Source of the DNA: Camellia lanceoleosa
Taxonomy: Eukaryota; Streptophyta; Magnoliopsida; Ericales; Theaceae
Direction of reading: 5' to 3'
DNA length: 64,000 bases
Assembly: GCA_025200525.1 (NCBI GenBank)
Contig: CM045762.1
Coordinates: forward strand, 22,603,374-22,667,373
Both the position numbers and the translations under genes were made by a program. A model generated the notes under the pieces. It saw only the letters and a program-made list of their open reading frames with translations, was not told the DNA's origin and did not search any database. Positions 11,801 to 23,416 of the stretch are shown piece after piece (the stretch's first letter is position 1; the number at the start of each line of letters is the position of its first letter).

Positions 11801-13093
11801 AGAGAAAAAGATAACATCAAAACCAGACACATCAAGTTGACTGATAAATAATAAATTGACAGATAATTGAGGGACGTAAAGAACAGAAGGAATAGTAACA
11901 GCAGACATGGCGGATGGCAAGACAGACCCAATAGACAAAACAGACATACCAGACCCATTAGCAGTATTAATAGTAATAGGAACGGGTGGGGGAATACAGT
12001 TTTGAAGTAAGGAAATGTGAGGAGTCATATGATGAGAGGCACCAGAATCAAAAGGCCAGATAGAAGAAGGGATACCTGAAGAGGACCCAAGCAAACCTGA
12101 ATGAAGGGAGGTAAGAGTGGAGGCAGATGGCGATGGCTGAGTAGTGGACAGGATATGCTGAAGTTGTGCAACCTGAGCACTCAAGGAAGCCAAGTCAAGA
12201 TCGGGAGCCGGAGTAGAAGCAGTATAAGCAGTAGGAGGTCGGGAAGTAACATATGTAGGACCGCGGAACTGTGTCTGAGAAGACAGAGCAGGTTGACGTC
12301 CCTTCTTGGGACAGTTGTTCTTCCAATGACCCCTCTGATGGCAGAAAACACACTCATCTGGCCCTAATGGTCCTCTCTTGGGTTTCGCAGTGGCCTGAAG
12401 CTGATGAGGAGGAGGGGTCGATAACAAGGGCCGCTTGGCAGGAGCCAAGAACATAGAAGGAGGCAAAGTCTGACTGGCCATTTTAAGACGGGTTTCCTCG
12501 GAGAGGAGTTCACGAACAATAGCATCCACAGAGGGAAGAGGAGATCGGTGAAGGATGCCACCTCGAATAGCCTCATACTAAGGGGAGAGAGCTGTTAAGA
12601 ACTGGACTAAACGACCTTGTTCCCGAAACTCAATATAAGCGTCTAGTATCTTGAGACTAGGTGGTTCCATAAGAGCCAATTGATCCCAGAGACCTGTCAT
12701 CTCAATATAAAAGTCCTGAATAGTTTGATCCCGCTGACGAGCACTCTGAATAGTTGTTTCCAACTCATACCGTTTGGCAAAGTTGGACTGTTGATAAACA
12801 CTGAGTAAATAATCCCACACTTCCTTAGCAGTACTGTACTTGGAAAACATCATTCCAATACGGTCATCCACAGAATTATGAAACCAGGTTAGAACTTGGG
12901 CATTATCACAATCCCAAGTGTCACAGGAAGACAGATACCCTTCTACCTTCGAGTCCGATGGACGAGGAGCAGAACCAGAAACATAGCCCCATTTTTTTTT
13001 ACCAAGAAAAAAATTCTTCATGACACTGGCCTAATAGGCATAATTGCCACCAGTAAGATTACATTTGATGGCTTGGATTTTAGTATCTGACAT
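8868..13093 (-). pseudogene. Copia element 1 gag-pol polyprotein (defective)
   Basis: Gag begins at 13093 (MSDTKIQAIKCNLTGG). An in-frame TAG follows within 25 codons, and another stop lies near 12576. Recognisable parts in order: UBN2-type gag (12578-13021); a CX2CX4HX4C zinc knuckle with residues C-VF-C-HQRG-H-WKNN-C and a DSGASHHM protease site (11390-12529); a GAG-pre-integrase region (HSRLGHLS); the integrase core with FVDDCTRY, RCDLGREY and QNGRAERKHRH (10879-11403); reverse transcriptase in two frames, including GCKWVYKVK (10074-10301) and YVDDMIIIGSD (near 9810-9830); then RNase H with YADADWAGD and STAEAEY (8868-9374). Multiple frameshifts make it inactive. The integrase RCDLGREY departs from the usual RSDNGGEY. 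Confidence 0.88.
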
Positions 13094-13207
13094 TGTAAAA
13101 AAAAAACAAAGTTTGTAATAAACAGACAAGTATGGGGCTTGAGTACAATATTCCTGAAAATAGGGTTTTAAATAGAAATACCCAAGTTGAAGCACAGAGA
13201 TCACGAA

Positions 13208-13209
<2 letters not shown>

Positions 13210-13240
<31 letters not shown>
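13210..13240. repeat. (GA)n microsatellite
   Basis: GA tract in the untranslated leader between the gag start and the primer site of copia element 1. Confidence 0.9.
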
Positions 13241-13243
<3 letters not shown>

Positions 13244-13643
13244 AAGCTGAGATTGATCTTCAGACGGAGCTCGCGAAGATCTCAGACGGAGATTACGAAG
13301 CACAGAGGCAGACGAACCAGATTAACTAGAGAGCCAACCACAGAGAGACGACCCCAAGATTCAACCAAGACTGAGACACGATGAGCCGCGAGGACGACTG
13401 AGACTAAGACGAGCAGTTCGATGGGTCAACTGAGACGACTCACTCGCGAGATGAAACATCCAGAAGAAACACTTGCAGACGAAACAAATGGGTCACCCAA
13501 GTCACGAACAGAGATCAAACCAAAGGAGTTTGATCGTATACCAGACAATCGAGAAAGAGAGAACTCGATCAAACAGATGAATCACAAGCAAGTTGAATCA
13601 GTTCGTGCGTAACCCTAGCCACCACGAAATCAGGAATTGCAAA

Positions 13644-13834
13644 GCTCTGATACCATGTAAGTTTTCTAAACACAAATGTATATTAGATTGAATTGATTGA
13701 ACAAAGAATACATACATCATTTATATAGAGTACCACTAATTCCTAATCCTACATGAATACATCACTGAGATATATAGAAGTCTAATAGATATAGGACACT
13801 TATTCCTAATCCTAGGAGAACACATATTCTTACA
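13644..13834 (-). other. Copia 1 5' LTR (179 bp) and primer-binding site
   Basis: The LTR spans 13656-13834 and runs TGTAAGAATATGTG..GAAAACTTACA on the minus strand. It is followed directly by TGGTATCAGAGC, the standard tRNA-iMet primer site of plant copia elements. A TATATAAATG run on the minus strand near 13715-13725 is a plausible TATA box. Confidence 0.85.
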
Positions 13835-14102
13835 CTAATGTATTAGTTAGATACCTCAGGGGAGATCAGTTTAATTTACCCTATCCATAAGAGACTTCTA
13901 ATACTTATCTCTCTCTCACTCAACATAGAAGGTGAAGAAATTCAGTGAAATACTCTTGTCCAAAGTGAAGCTGCACATGATGAGATGTCCAAACATCTGT
14001 AGTAATGAAGAAGTTGGCAGTGATAACAAGTGAACATGTTATTTTCCTCTAGTAGTATGCAAATGGAGTTCACTGGAGAAGCTACACTATTCCCATGCTA
14101 TG
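13835..14102 (+). other. Block B, third segment
   Basis: Colinear with about 35758-36985 of block C, once the LINE at 36121-36905 is removed. It ends in CTATG (14098-14102), the left target duplication of copia element 2. Confidence 0.8.
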
Positions 14103-14117
14103 TGTAACAATAGTTTG

Positions 14118-14155
<38 letters not shown>

Positions 14156-14350
14156 TAAACTGAAGTGTATTGATCAGTATATGTTTACAATGGGAAGATT
14201 ACTCTCCTTTATAGAAGGGAGAGTGTACAAAGGTTCAAAAAGACCTAAAGAAGAAAGCACAAAAGTGTGCACTAAGGGAACAACATAATTAAAGCTTTAC
14301 TTTACAGCTAATTACAGTTACACTAACAGCTAATTATAGCTACACTAACA
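14103..14350 (-). other. Copia 2 3' LTR
   Basis: This copy carries an extra GA microsatellite (14120-14152) and a partial internal duplication near its outer end (CAGCTAATTA twice, 14306-14337), so it is longer than the 5' LTR. Confidence 0.88.
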
Positions 14351-14368
14351 TCCCCCTTCAAACTCAAG

Positions 14369-16908
14369 GAGGGTAAGCATCAACCAACTTGAGTTTGGAA
14401 ACAAGATCACTGAAGCGACTAGGAGGATGAGCCTTGGTGAAAATATCAGCAGGTTGATCGGCAGAAGCAATAGGGAGAAGAAGAACAAAGGCCACGGTAA
14501 CATGTCAAGTAATGAAATGACAATCAATCTCAATATGCTTGGTGCGATCATGGAAAACATCATTGTGATCAATCTGAATGGCACTCTGACTGTCACAATA
14601 GAGAGAGGTAGCACCAGAAGAAGAAACGCCCATATTAACAAGGAGCCAGCGAAGCCAGAGAAGTTCCTGAGTAGTATCAACAAGAGCTCTCAGATTCAAA
14701 TTTCTGATTAGAGCGGGCAGTGAAGGATTTTTTCTTGCTGCGCCAAGTAAGAAGAGAATCCCCTAAGAAGAAACAGAAACCCATGGTGGAGCGTCGATCC
14801 ATAGGATCCCCAACCCAATCAGCATTAGAAAAGGCACACAGTTCAAGAGAGGAGGAAGCAGAGTAGTGAAGGCCATGGAACAGAGTGCCTTTGAGGTAGC
14901 GAAGGATATGGAGTAAAGCAGTATAATGGGGAGTGCAAGGAGCCGACATTTACTGACTAACAAGATGAACAGCATAGGCAATGTCAGAATGAGTCACAGT
15001 GAGATAGACAAGACTACCGACTAGCTGGCAATAAAGAGTAGCATCAGGGAGGAGATTCCTATCGAGAGAAGTGAGACGAATCTGAGGATCGGCTGAAGTA
15101 GAGGTAGTTTTGCAATTAGTAAGACCAGCATGGGCCAGAAGATCAGGTGCATATTTGGCCTGGGACAAATAGTAACCAGTAGAATCATGGGAGATTTCAA
15201 GGCCTAAGAAGCAGTTAAGAGTACCAAGGTCCTTCATCTCAAACTGACGATGGAGAAAACGTTTGAGGTGAAGAATACCAGCTGCCTCATTACCAGTGAT
15301 AATCATATCATCCACATAAAGAAGAAGAAGAATGGTACCGTGAGGATTAGTACAAGCCTCACTATAGGAGGTAGGTTCATAAGTAGAAAAGGCAGCAGAC
15401 CCAACAATATAATCACGAAGATGAATAGGTGGTTGAGTTACCCGGTGCGGCCGACCCGTGGAAGGATCGATAGGGAGAAGAGTTGGCAAAAAAGGAGGAG
15501 ACGGACTAGAAGGTGCAATGAGAGGTGGACCATCAGGGAGAACAGTCTGGATAGGATCAGGGATCAACAAGGGCGTCTCGATGAAGGAGGAACCTGTATC
15601 AAAGTTATTAGAGAAGAGATCTATGGAAGGATTAGTAAATATGACCGGAGTGGAGAGTGCGGGTAAGTGAAAGGAGGAAAGAGAGGAAAACATTTTGTGC
15701 TCCCAGAAAATTACATAGCGGGAGATCTGAAGACGTTTAGAGAGAGGATCCCAACAGCGAAAGCCTTTATGTTCAATCCCATATCCAAGAAAGCAGCAAA
15801 GACGAGAACGAGGTTCAAGCTTGGTGTGTTCATGGGATTGAAGCAGAACAAAGTAAGCAGAGCCAAAAACCCGAAGATTGGTGTATGGAGGTGGAGTGCC
15901 ATGTAGACGTTCAAAGGGAGTTTGATGATGGATGACAGGGGTAGGAACACAATTGATAGTGTACACAACAGTAAGGGCAGCTTCTCCCCAAAAGTTTTCA
16001 AGGCAGGAAGAAGAGAGAAAGAGAGCGCGCGTAGCGTCAAGAATATGCCGATGTTTCCGTTTAGCACGACCATTTTGTTGGGATGTGCCAGCACAGGAAC
16101 GATGAGGTTGAGTACCATGACTCTGAAGAAAGGAAAGGAAATCGGTATCCTGATATTCTATAGCATTGTCAGAGCGAAAAATTTTAATGGTCTTTGAAAA
16201 TTGGGTGTGGATCATTTTGGCAAAGCTATAATAAAGATGTTTAAGTTCAGACTGAGTTTTCATGAGAAAAAGCCAAGTAAAAGGTGAATAATCATCAATA
16301 AAAACAACAAAATAACGAGATCCCCCCATGGTAGTAATAGGGGACGGGCCCTAAATATCCGAATGTATGAGATCAAAAGGAGCATGGGAAACGGAAGTAC
16401 TTTTATTGAATGATAAAGCAGGTTTTTTTGCAAGTTGACAGGGTATACAATTAAAAGTATCTGGAAGTACACGACTCAATTGACCACTAGAAACCAAAGA
16501 CTTCAAGCGACTAACGGAAATATGTCCTAAGCGACAATGCCAAAGATGAAAATGAGACAAAGAAGAAGCAGATGCAGGAGCAGCGATTTGTGGGGAGTCA
16601 GGAACATGAAGTTGAATGAGTTCATAGAGACGTCCATACTTACGGCCGATCCAAATAGTCTGTCCCGTCTGAGGGTCCTGCACCAAACAACCATTAGCAG
16701 AAAATGTGACGATTAGACCAAGCTCACATAATTGACTAATAGAGATAAGGTTTAAGGTTAGAGTAGGGATATGATAAACTTGAGGTAAAGATAACTAAGA
16801 TGTGGAAACAGTACCAACATGACTGACAGACATAAGAGAACGATCAGCAGTATGAATGGAGGGAAGATGAGTAGAGGGAGAGATGGAAGAGAATATAGTA
16901 GAGCTAGA
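14369..16908 (-). pseudogene. Copia 2 integrase, reverse transcriptase and RNase H (defective)
   Basis: Minus strand. Residues of the GAG-pre-integrase domain (LWHCRLGHIS, 16351-16686) end in a stop where DIWGPSP is expected (TGG to TAG, about 16350). A 459-codon frame then covers the integrase core (FIDDYSPFTW, RSDNAIEY, QNGRAKRKHRH) and continues through a linker into the reverse-transcriptase tail (LLLLYVDDMIITG) at 14950-16329. The fingers and first palm motifs of the reverse transcriptase are absent: SYSEAC of its extreme N-terminus runs almost directly into YVDD. RNase H follows in another frame (SNADWVGDPMDRRS, 14677-14949), with a further fragment at 14505-14699. Confidence 0.87.
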
Positions 16909-17418
16909 TGTAACGCCCCAATTTTCATGCCCAAATGATAATACAATAGTCATGGCTCTTTAAAGTAAAATTGATAATAAATCCTCATACTTGCATTACA
17001 TGATGTAAATAGTCTTCATGCGACAATACAATTAATCCAACAACAATTAATTAAACAACAAATACCCCCAAGGGTTTACAAGTTTCCAAGGCTTGAGCCT
17101 GGTTACACAAAACGATTATTCAAACCCATACATACAAAGCCCTTGGCTTGCAATCAGAGGCACAACAAATGAGTACATTATGCTCTCGGCACACACTTCA
17201 AGTATGCTACTTTTTTCCGAACCCGAACTAGGCAAAGGAAAAGTGGATTTAGACTGTTGTGGTTAGGGCTGGGATGAAAAGGTACCCCTGCTTTTCTTAT
17301 TTTGCCTATAGTCTCCTTGAGACTCTTGGCCCCTAGACCTCGAACTCCGAAGCCTCTCCTCCTCGGCTTGCACGAAAATCTTTACGTATGCCGCCGATTC
17401 TACAAGACGGTCACAGTT

Positions 17419-18111
17419 TCAAATCATATTCCCAACAATTTTAAAGAAAATTTTGGTTTTCAATTTTTTCTCGAATTCAATGCAACGGCACTCTTCCGTT
17501 GCCACCAACTCTGGTACAAACCTAGAGAAACTAGAGAAGACTGCCTCGAACTCAGCCACGGTCATGTCGAGTTGTTTGAGGTCTTTGAACTCTTGCATCA
17601 ATCTGTCCCTAGCAGCGGGAGGTAAATACTTATCTTGGAAAGCAACTACAAAGGCTTCCCATGTTGGCTCCATTCTACTCTTGGCATACTTCCACTATTG
17701 ACCCGCATTCCCTTTAAGGTAGTGACTAGCTAGAGTCACTCTCTACTCGCTATCATCAATGTGAAGCATCTCAAATGTCTTCACAATTTTTTCAAGCCAC
17801 TCATCCGCTTTCTTAGGCTCGCGGCCACCATGGAATTCATCCGGTTTGGCCCGCAAAAACTCCCTGGTAAGGAAACTCGCTCTTGCCTCTAAGGTGTTCT
17901 CTCGGGTTTGGTTCTCCGCCCTCAACAAGTTCATAGCCCCTGCTATTTCTCTAGTTAGGGCCCCCATTGCGGTTTGACCCACTTGTTCCACTTGTTCGGC
18001 CATATTAGCTTGGCCTGACTCTTCCTCTTGCACTGGGACCTCATGTACACCCCAGCGAGCCCTACCACGTCTCCCGCCTCTACCACCACGGGTTTGACCT
18101 CTTCCTGACAT
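17419..18111 (-). pseudogene. Gypsy gag remnant
   Basis: It starts at 18111 with MSGRGQTRGGRGGRRGRARW, the basic, glycine-rich N-terminus seen in many plant gypsy gags. It continues through FLTREFLRAKPDEFHGG and ADEWLEKIVKTFEML into a stop at 17743. A second frame (17419-17673) holds the retrotransposon-gag core: WEAFVVAFQDKYLPPAARDR and ECRCIEFEKKL. The same gag segments appear in the element at 49246-50019 (ADEWLEQITKTFEMLGI, ECRCLEFEKKM). The nucleocapsid knuckles and all of pol are missing. Confidence 0.82.
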
Positions 18112-18555
18112 CCTATAAAGGACAATAAAAAAGATTTAGCACACTAACTCATATGTGCCCGCAATTTACCTCACACATCTAATCACTGCAATTCTATACA
18201 TTTCACTACTATATAGACATTTCAATATCATTCCGCATAAGCACTTAGTCATGTAACACATATGGATTATTCTTTCATGATGAAATTCGTCCCACGAAAA
18301 ACCAAGAATTCTTAGTAGAACGAGTATTGATCAAATACCCTTCTAAAAAGACCTCAAGGAATTTAACAGGTGCAAACAACATCCCAAAAGTCCAACCCCA
18401 TACCCACATAGCCACATAAGCATGTTATCACATAATCACAAAATGTATAACATCTTCCTATCATGCAATCTATCATGCAGCATGAACCCATTGTGGTAAA
18501 ATAACCACTTCCCACGAGCTTCAAGTATTCAAACCTAGTAGCTCTGATATCAAGT

Positions 18556-20601
18556 TGTAACGTCCCAATTTTCATGCCCAAATGGTAATACAATAGTCAT
18601 GGCTCTTTAAAGTAAAACTGATAATAAATCCTCATACTTGCATTACATAATGTAAATAGTCTTCATGCGACAATACAATTAATCCAACAACAATTAATTA
18701 AATAACAAATACCCTCAAGGGTTTACAAGTTTCCAAGGCTTGAGCCTGGTTACACAAAACGGTTATTCAAACCTACACAGACAAAGCCCTTGGCTTGCAA
18801 TCAAAGTCACAACAAATGAGCACATTATGCTTTTGGCACACACTTCCATGCCTTCAGTTAGGCGAAATCACCACATATTTTCCTGCACAAAAGTCCCGTA
18901 GGGTGAGCATAAAGCCCAGTAGAGAATTCTTAACAAAGTATATACATTTTACACAAGTCTCAAGAGATGGAATGCTTATGTCATGCCATGCCTTTTTGAA
19001 AGTAAAACACACCTTCATCTTTTTGAAAACCAACATGCTCAATGATGTTATGCCATTTCAACTGCTCAACATTTATCAAATTTTATTAGACGGGCGGTAA
19101 ATACAACTCTGGTAATCCCTAGGTCAGTATCTGCAAGTAGACTATACAAGTACTACAAATTTATCATTTTTACCAGTATCAACTGGAGGGCTTGACACCC
19201 ATAATCATCATTTTACCAAGATTGATCGGAAGGCTCGACACCTATTCTCTACACTACCTTTCAAGACTTACCACTGTATTTACCCCAAAACGATTTCATG
19301 AAAACTTGTTTCTCAACATTCCTTTCTCAATACAAGTTTTCAAATCAACTTTCAAAATTCAATATAATCAAATGAATTGATATGCCAATGCAACAATAAT
19401 CAATACAATGCAACAATTCTTCCATTTCCAATTCTTCCACACAATGCTACCATTGTGATCAAAATTCTCATTTCTCCTTTCCATGTAATTTCACAAGATG
19501 AATAAATATACATTTATTTCAATTCATCCGAGGAATAACATAACTCCCACATTTCAAACATCGTTTATTTTGACACACAAAATAGATATAACAACATATT
19601 CTAAAGATTTTCAACATCTTTCTTAAAAATCCCCAACTTCTAGGTTTTCTCACCAAAACCATTCATCTTCAAATATTAGAGAAGATCTCACCAAAACATC
19701 TTTCTTTCATCAACATAGTTCAAAAACTCCCAATTTCTATCTCAAAGGATCAAATGGTAAACCCTCTTTCAAAATCACTCTTTTTCTTGAATCAACACTT
19801 AATTTTCAAAACTAATCAAAGGATGATTTCGAAAAATCATCTTGATCTTGCAAAAACATATATATAACTCAAAGAAAATCCCTACCTTAAGTGTAGAAGA
19901 TGGGCAAGCAAGATCGAAACTCCAAAGATGACGAAACCAACTCTTACTTGGATCAACACGAAGCTCTTAAAGCCCTCTACCTTATTCACAAAGACACTAG
20001 GGTCAAGAACACAACGGATCTAGATGAAATCTTAGAGAGAAGGTGTATTCTAGAGAGAGAGAGTGTGAAAACCTGCGTTCTTGGAGAGTTTTAAAGAGAG
20101 AGTGAGCTGCAAAAGTGTTCTGAAATGTCTCATTCACGATTTGATATGAACAAGCTCGCTCGAGCGAAGGAGTTCTCGCTCGAGTGACCAGACACAAAAA
20201 GGTCGCCTCGCTCGAGCACAAAAAGCGTCGCTCGAGCATAGAATGCAAAGCTTCAGGTCTGCTACCAACACAGACGCACGCTCGAGCGTAAGAAGTCTCG
20301 CTTGAGCGAAGAAACAATTTCACAAGGTTCGCTCTAGTGCAAGAAGCCTCACTCGAGCAAAGAACAGATTACACAAGGCTCGCTCGAGCGAAGAAACCTC
20401 GCTCGAGCGAAGAAGCTAAAATCTGGGCAACAACATTCTAGACTAACTAACAACCAATCTATTCCAAACACGCCTAACATAATCCAAAACTCAAATACAA
20501 AGAGTTAAAGGAAGGAAACAGGACATAGACAATAGTATACAAATCACGGAATCCGAGTCTGGAACACAACGAAAGTCGGGGTAAAAACCTGGGTCGCTAT
20601 A
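18556..20601 (-). other. Nested gypsy 5' LTR
   Basis: A 2.0-kb LTR, longer than those of the copia elements. Five CTCGAG palindrome pairs lie at 20157-20409, near its 5' (U3) end on the minus strand. No open frame of note. Confidence 0.8.
20157..20409. promoter_or_regulatory. Five palindrome pairs in the nested gypsy LTR
   Basis: Decamers start at 20157/20177, 20209/20229, 20279/20299, 20330/20350 and 20381/20400. The first four pairs have 10-bp spacers, the last 9 bp. The consensus is CGCTCGAGCG, with single-base variants such as CGCTCGAGTG and CGCTTGAGCG. Function is inferred only. Confidence 0.6.
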
Positions 20602-21405
20602 TTGGAAGTCATAATATTACAACAGGCGGAGTCAAAATACCAAGAAGAGTTACCTGGAGTCACAGACAAAGCAGTAGGTAGAGGTGTACCAAAGGTGGAG
20701 AGAAGCTGTTTGAACATAGCCTCAACATCAGTTTGAGAAAAAATAGGGGTAGATGGAGCAGGAGACTCAGAGAAATCCTCAGATGTAGAAGCAGTAGTGT
20801 AATTAAACTGACGATGAGAGCTCCCCCTAGAAGAGCCACCGCGAGAGAAGTGGCTAGTGGAAGATGACCGGGATGGATTGTGAAAACAATCCTTCTACAG
20901 ATGACCAGAACCAAGTTTGTTGCAATATCAGCAGGATCGGACAGGGTAAATGAACCAGAAGATGAGTAGAAGGAAGGCCCCGATTCTCACAATAGATGCA
21001 AGCAGTGGACCGTTGGGTCGGTGAGGGTCGTGACTGAGGAGTGGCAAGAACAGAGTCCACATGATGATGAGTCTGGAGAGTACCAAGATGAGTCTTTTCA
21101 GATAACAGCACAGAAATAGCCTGTTCAAGAGTGGGCAATGGAAGGCGATGAAGAAGAGAGGCACGCACGGGCTCAAAAGAGGGAGTGAGAGCCATGAGAA
21201 AATGAACCAACCGTTGCTGATTACGATAGGTAGTGAATAAAGAAACATTTTCTCGGTGAGGCCATGCCGATTCTGAGAGAGCAAGTTGGTCCCAAACAGA
21301 AGAAAGAAAGCCACGTGAAGAATTTTCTCGTGACGTGGTGGTGCCGTGAAAATTCGAGCACGTTGGTAGGAAGATAGGACTAAGAACACGGAGAAAAGGA
21401 ACTCA
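20602..21405 (-). pseudogene. Copia 2 gag and protease fragment
   Basis: Minus strand, between the primer site and the nested gypsy element. The N-terminal half of gag is absent. What remains is the UBN2-type C-terminal half (VWDQLALSE, HFLMALTPSFEPVRASLLHR and LLSEKTHLG) at about 20854-21330. A zinc-knuckle remnant (CIYCENRG, then CSNKLGSGHL in a shifted frame) and the protease stretch SSWYFDSACCN follow, cut at 20602. At least two frame changes are present. Confidence 0.75.
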
Positions 21406-21417
21406 GCTCTGATACCA

Positions 21418-21637
21418 TGTAACAATAGTTTGGTAGAGAGAGTGAGAGAAAGAATAAACTGAAGTGTATTGATCTGTTCAGTATATGTTTACAATGGGAA
21501 GATTACTCTCTTTTATAGAAGGGAGAGTGTACAAAGGTTCAAAAGGACCGAAAGAAGAAAGCACAAAAGTGTGCACTAAGGGAACAACATAATTAAAGCT
21601 TTACTTTACAGCTAATTATAGTTACACTAACACTATG
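21418..21637 (-). other. Copia 2 5' LTR and target duplication
   Basis: The LTR is 21418-21632. CTATG (21633-21637) repeats 14098-14102. The empty site in block C reads CCATGCTAGACTATGAAAA near 36982. Confidence 0.88.
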
Positions 21638-21760
21638 AAAGGGTGGTCCTATTGGTTTGCATTTTATTTACTAGCTTGCTTGCCCTGTCTTATGAAATTT
21701 CAAATGCCTTACTTTCCTCAAAATGTCCAGATCGACTGCAAATTTGGTCATCTGAATTTA

Positions 21761-22511
21761 CACTCTGTTTGGATTGAGAAATGAGAACATAAAAGAAATT
21801 ATTAGAGTTTCTCACCTAGGTGAGAAACGAAAAGAAATGATTGTGGTTTCTCACTTTCTTGTTTGGAAGGATCACTAGTTTGGAGTTTGGATAGAGAGGT
21901 TTGGTGAGAAAAGAAAAGAAATGGTGAAAATAGGAAACTCATTCACTTGTTTGGATGGTTAAGTAGGTGAGAAATGGTGAGAAATAATGAGAGATGATAA
22001 GAAAAAAATTCTCACCAAACCTATGTTTTATTTCGCACCAAAAGTGGTGAGATTTGGTGAGAAAGGAATTGGGTTTAATGAAAGTTTTTTAAAATATCAA
22101 AATTACCCTTATAAAAAAACATAACTTATTACTATGAAAGGTTATTTCGGTCGAATGAAATACAACACTTTGTTGTCTTTTCTCTTATTTACTTTATCCA
22201 AACAAGATAGGTGAGAAACCACATTCTCTTCTCTTTTATTCATCCAAACATAATGGTAAAAAACCGTAATCATTTCCTTTCTCACCTCACCTCACGATCC
22301 AATTGGAGGGACTATGATTAAAAGAGTGTTTTGGTTTCTTCCCAAATCTCACCACTTTTGGCGAGAAACAAAACTTAAGTTTGGTGTGATTTGGCTTTCT
22401 CACCATTTCTCATCATCACTCACCTTATTAATCATCCAAACAAGTGATGAGAAATCTCATTCTCTCCATTTCTTTTCTTTTCTCACCAAACCCCTCAATC
22501 CAAACGGAGTG
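21761..22511. repeat. MITE-like element, copy B
   Basis: Inverted termini are CACTCTGTTTGGATTGAG (21761-21778) and CTCAATCCAAACGGAGTG (22494-22511), with one mismatch. The interior is rich in GTGAGAAA and TTTCTCAC inverted motifs. Block C lacks it: sequence matching 21711-21760 runs on there into CCAATTTGG at 37136. Confidence 0.75.
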
Positions 22512-23324
22512 CCAATTTGGTTTAGACTATTCTGATGATCATGACTGATTGTTCATACTCCATGGGATTCCATTCCAACACTTTGGACCACTAATTGAAA
22601 TGAAAAAAGAAATGGTGAAATTTGATGTCTAATAGAGAGATTAAGTAGGTGAGAAATGGTGAGAAATAATGAGAGATGATAAGAAAAAAATTATCACCAA
22701 ACCTATGTTTTATTTCTCACCAAAAGTGGTGAGATTTGGTGAGAAAGGAATTGGGTTTAATGAAAGTTTTTTAAAATATCAAAATTACCCTTATAAAAAA
22801 ACATAACTTATTACTATGAAAGGTTATTTTGGTCGAATGAAATACAACACTTTGTTGTCTTTTCTCTTATTTACTTTATCCAAACAAGATAGGTGAGAAA
22901 TCACATTCTTTTCTCTTTTATTCATCCAAACATAATGGTAAAAAACCGTAATCATTTCCTTTCTAACCTCACCTCACGATCCAAATGGAGGGACTATGAT
23001 TAAAAGAGTGTTTTGGTTTCTCCCCAAATCTCACCACTTTTGGCGAGAAACAAAACTTAAGTTTGGTGTGATTTGGCTTTCTCACCATTTCTCATCATCA
23101 CTCACCTTATTAATCATCCAAACAAGTGATGAGAAATCTCATTCTCTCAATTTCTTTTCTTTTCTCACCAAACCCCTCAATCCAAACGGAGTGCCAATTT
23201 GGTTTAGACTATTCTGATGATCATGACTGATTGTTCATACTCCATGGGATTCCATTCCAACACTTTGGACCACTAATTGAAATGAAAGTTTTAGAAGGCT
23301 CCCAAAAAGAAAAAAAACTGTCTG
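21961..23324. repeat. Tandem duplication, 682-bp unit
   Basis: Positions 21961-22642 and 22643-23324 are near-identical over most of their length. The unit includes most of the MITE and ~110 bp of its right flank, so the MITE right end and the flank after it appear twice. The first copy has a ~30-bp deletion just before the junction. Low divergence indicates a recent event. Neither block A nor block C shows it. Confidence 0.85.
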
Positions 23325-23416
23325 CTCTCCAATTTGATGTCTAATAGAGAGATTAATAAAGGTTTGTTGTGCTGATAGCGGTATCAGTTTTTGTTATCTG
23401 TATGCTTATCCTATAG

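Larger units (their letters stand above)
8833..13834 (-). mobile_element. Ty1/copia retrotransposon 1, 3' LTR truncated
   Basis: The element lies on the minus strand. Its 5' LTR is 13656-13834 (TGTAAGAATATG..ACTTACA), followed by the primer site TGGTATCAGAGC complementary to initiator tRNA-Met (13644-13655). Next come gag, protease, integrase, reverse transcriptase and RNase H, in copia order, down to about 8868. A polypurine tract (8855-8872) abuts only ~20 bp of 3' LTR (TGTGAGAATATGTGTTCTTC on the minus strand). The rest of the 3' LTR is missing, so no target duplication can be read. The paralogous empty site at about 35752 (TACTAACTAATG) fixes the insertion point. Confidence 0.9.
16909..20601 (-). 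mobile_element. Deleted Ty3/gypsy element nested in copia 2
   Basis: Minus-strand element with a complete 5' LTR at 18556-20601 (2046 bp) and a primer site ACTTGATATCAGAGC (18541-18555). A gag remnant spans 17419-18111. Only the last ~300 bp of the 3' LTR remain (16909-17205, closely matching 18556-18845). All of pol is missing. The LTR ends (TATAGCGACC.. and ..GGGACGTTACA on the minus strand) match those of the full gypsy element at 46640-56353, so the two are related. It interrupts the copia protease right after the active-site segment WYFDSACCN. No convincing target duplication is visible (flanks GCTAGA and TTGGAAG). Confidence 0.82.
14103..21632 (-). mobile_element. Ty1/copia retrotransposon 2 with nested gypsy insertion
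   Basis: Minus-strand element bounded by LTRs at 21418-21632 (5', 215 bp) and 14103-14350 (3', 248 bp). Both LTRs start TGTTAGTGTAAC and end CAAACTATTGTTACA on the minus strand. The target duplication CTATG is at 14098-14102 and 21633-21637. The length difference between the LTRs includes a GA tract in the left one. The primer site TGGTATCAGAGC lies next to the 5' LTR (21406-21417), and a purine tract at 14351-14369 abuts the 3' LTR. A gypsy element at 16909-20601 splits its protease region. Confidence 0.92.

Noticed and set aside
16903..20608. Target-site duplication for the nested gypsy element
   Set aside because: Flanks GCTAGA and TTGGAAG do not match, even with shifted boundaries.
22314..23217. 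Two nearly identical 73-codon frames at 22314-22535 and 22996-23217
   Set aside because: They sit in the MITE and are copied by the 682-bp tandem duplication; no domain and no support as genes.
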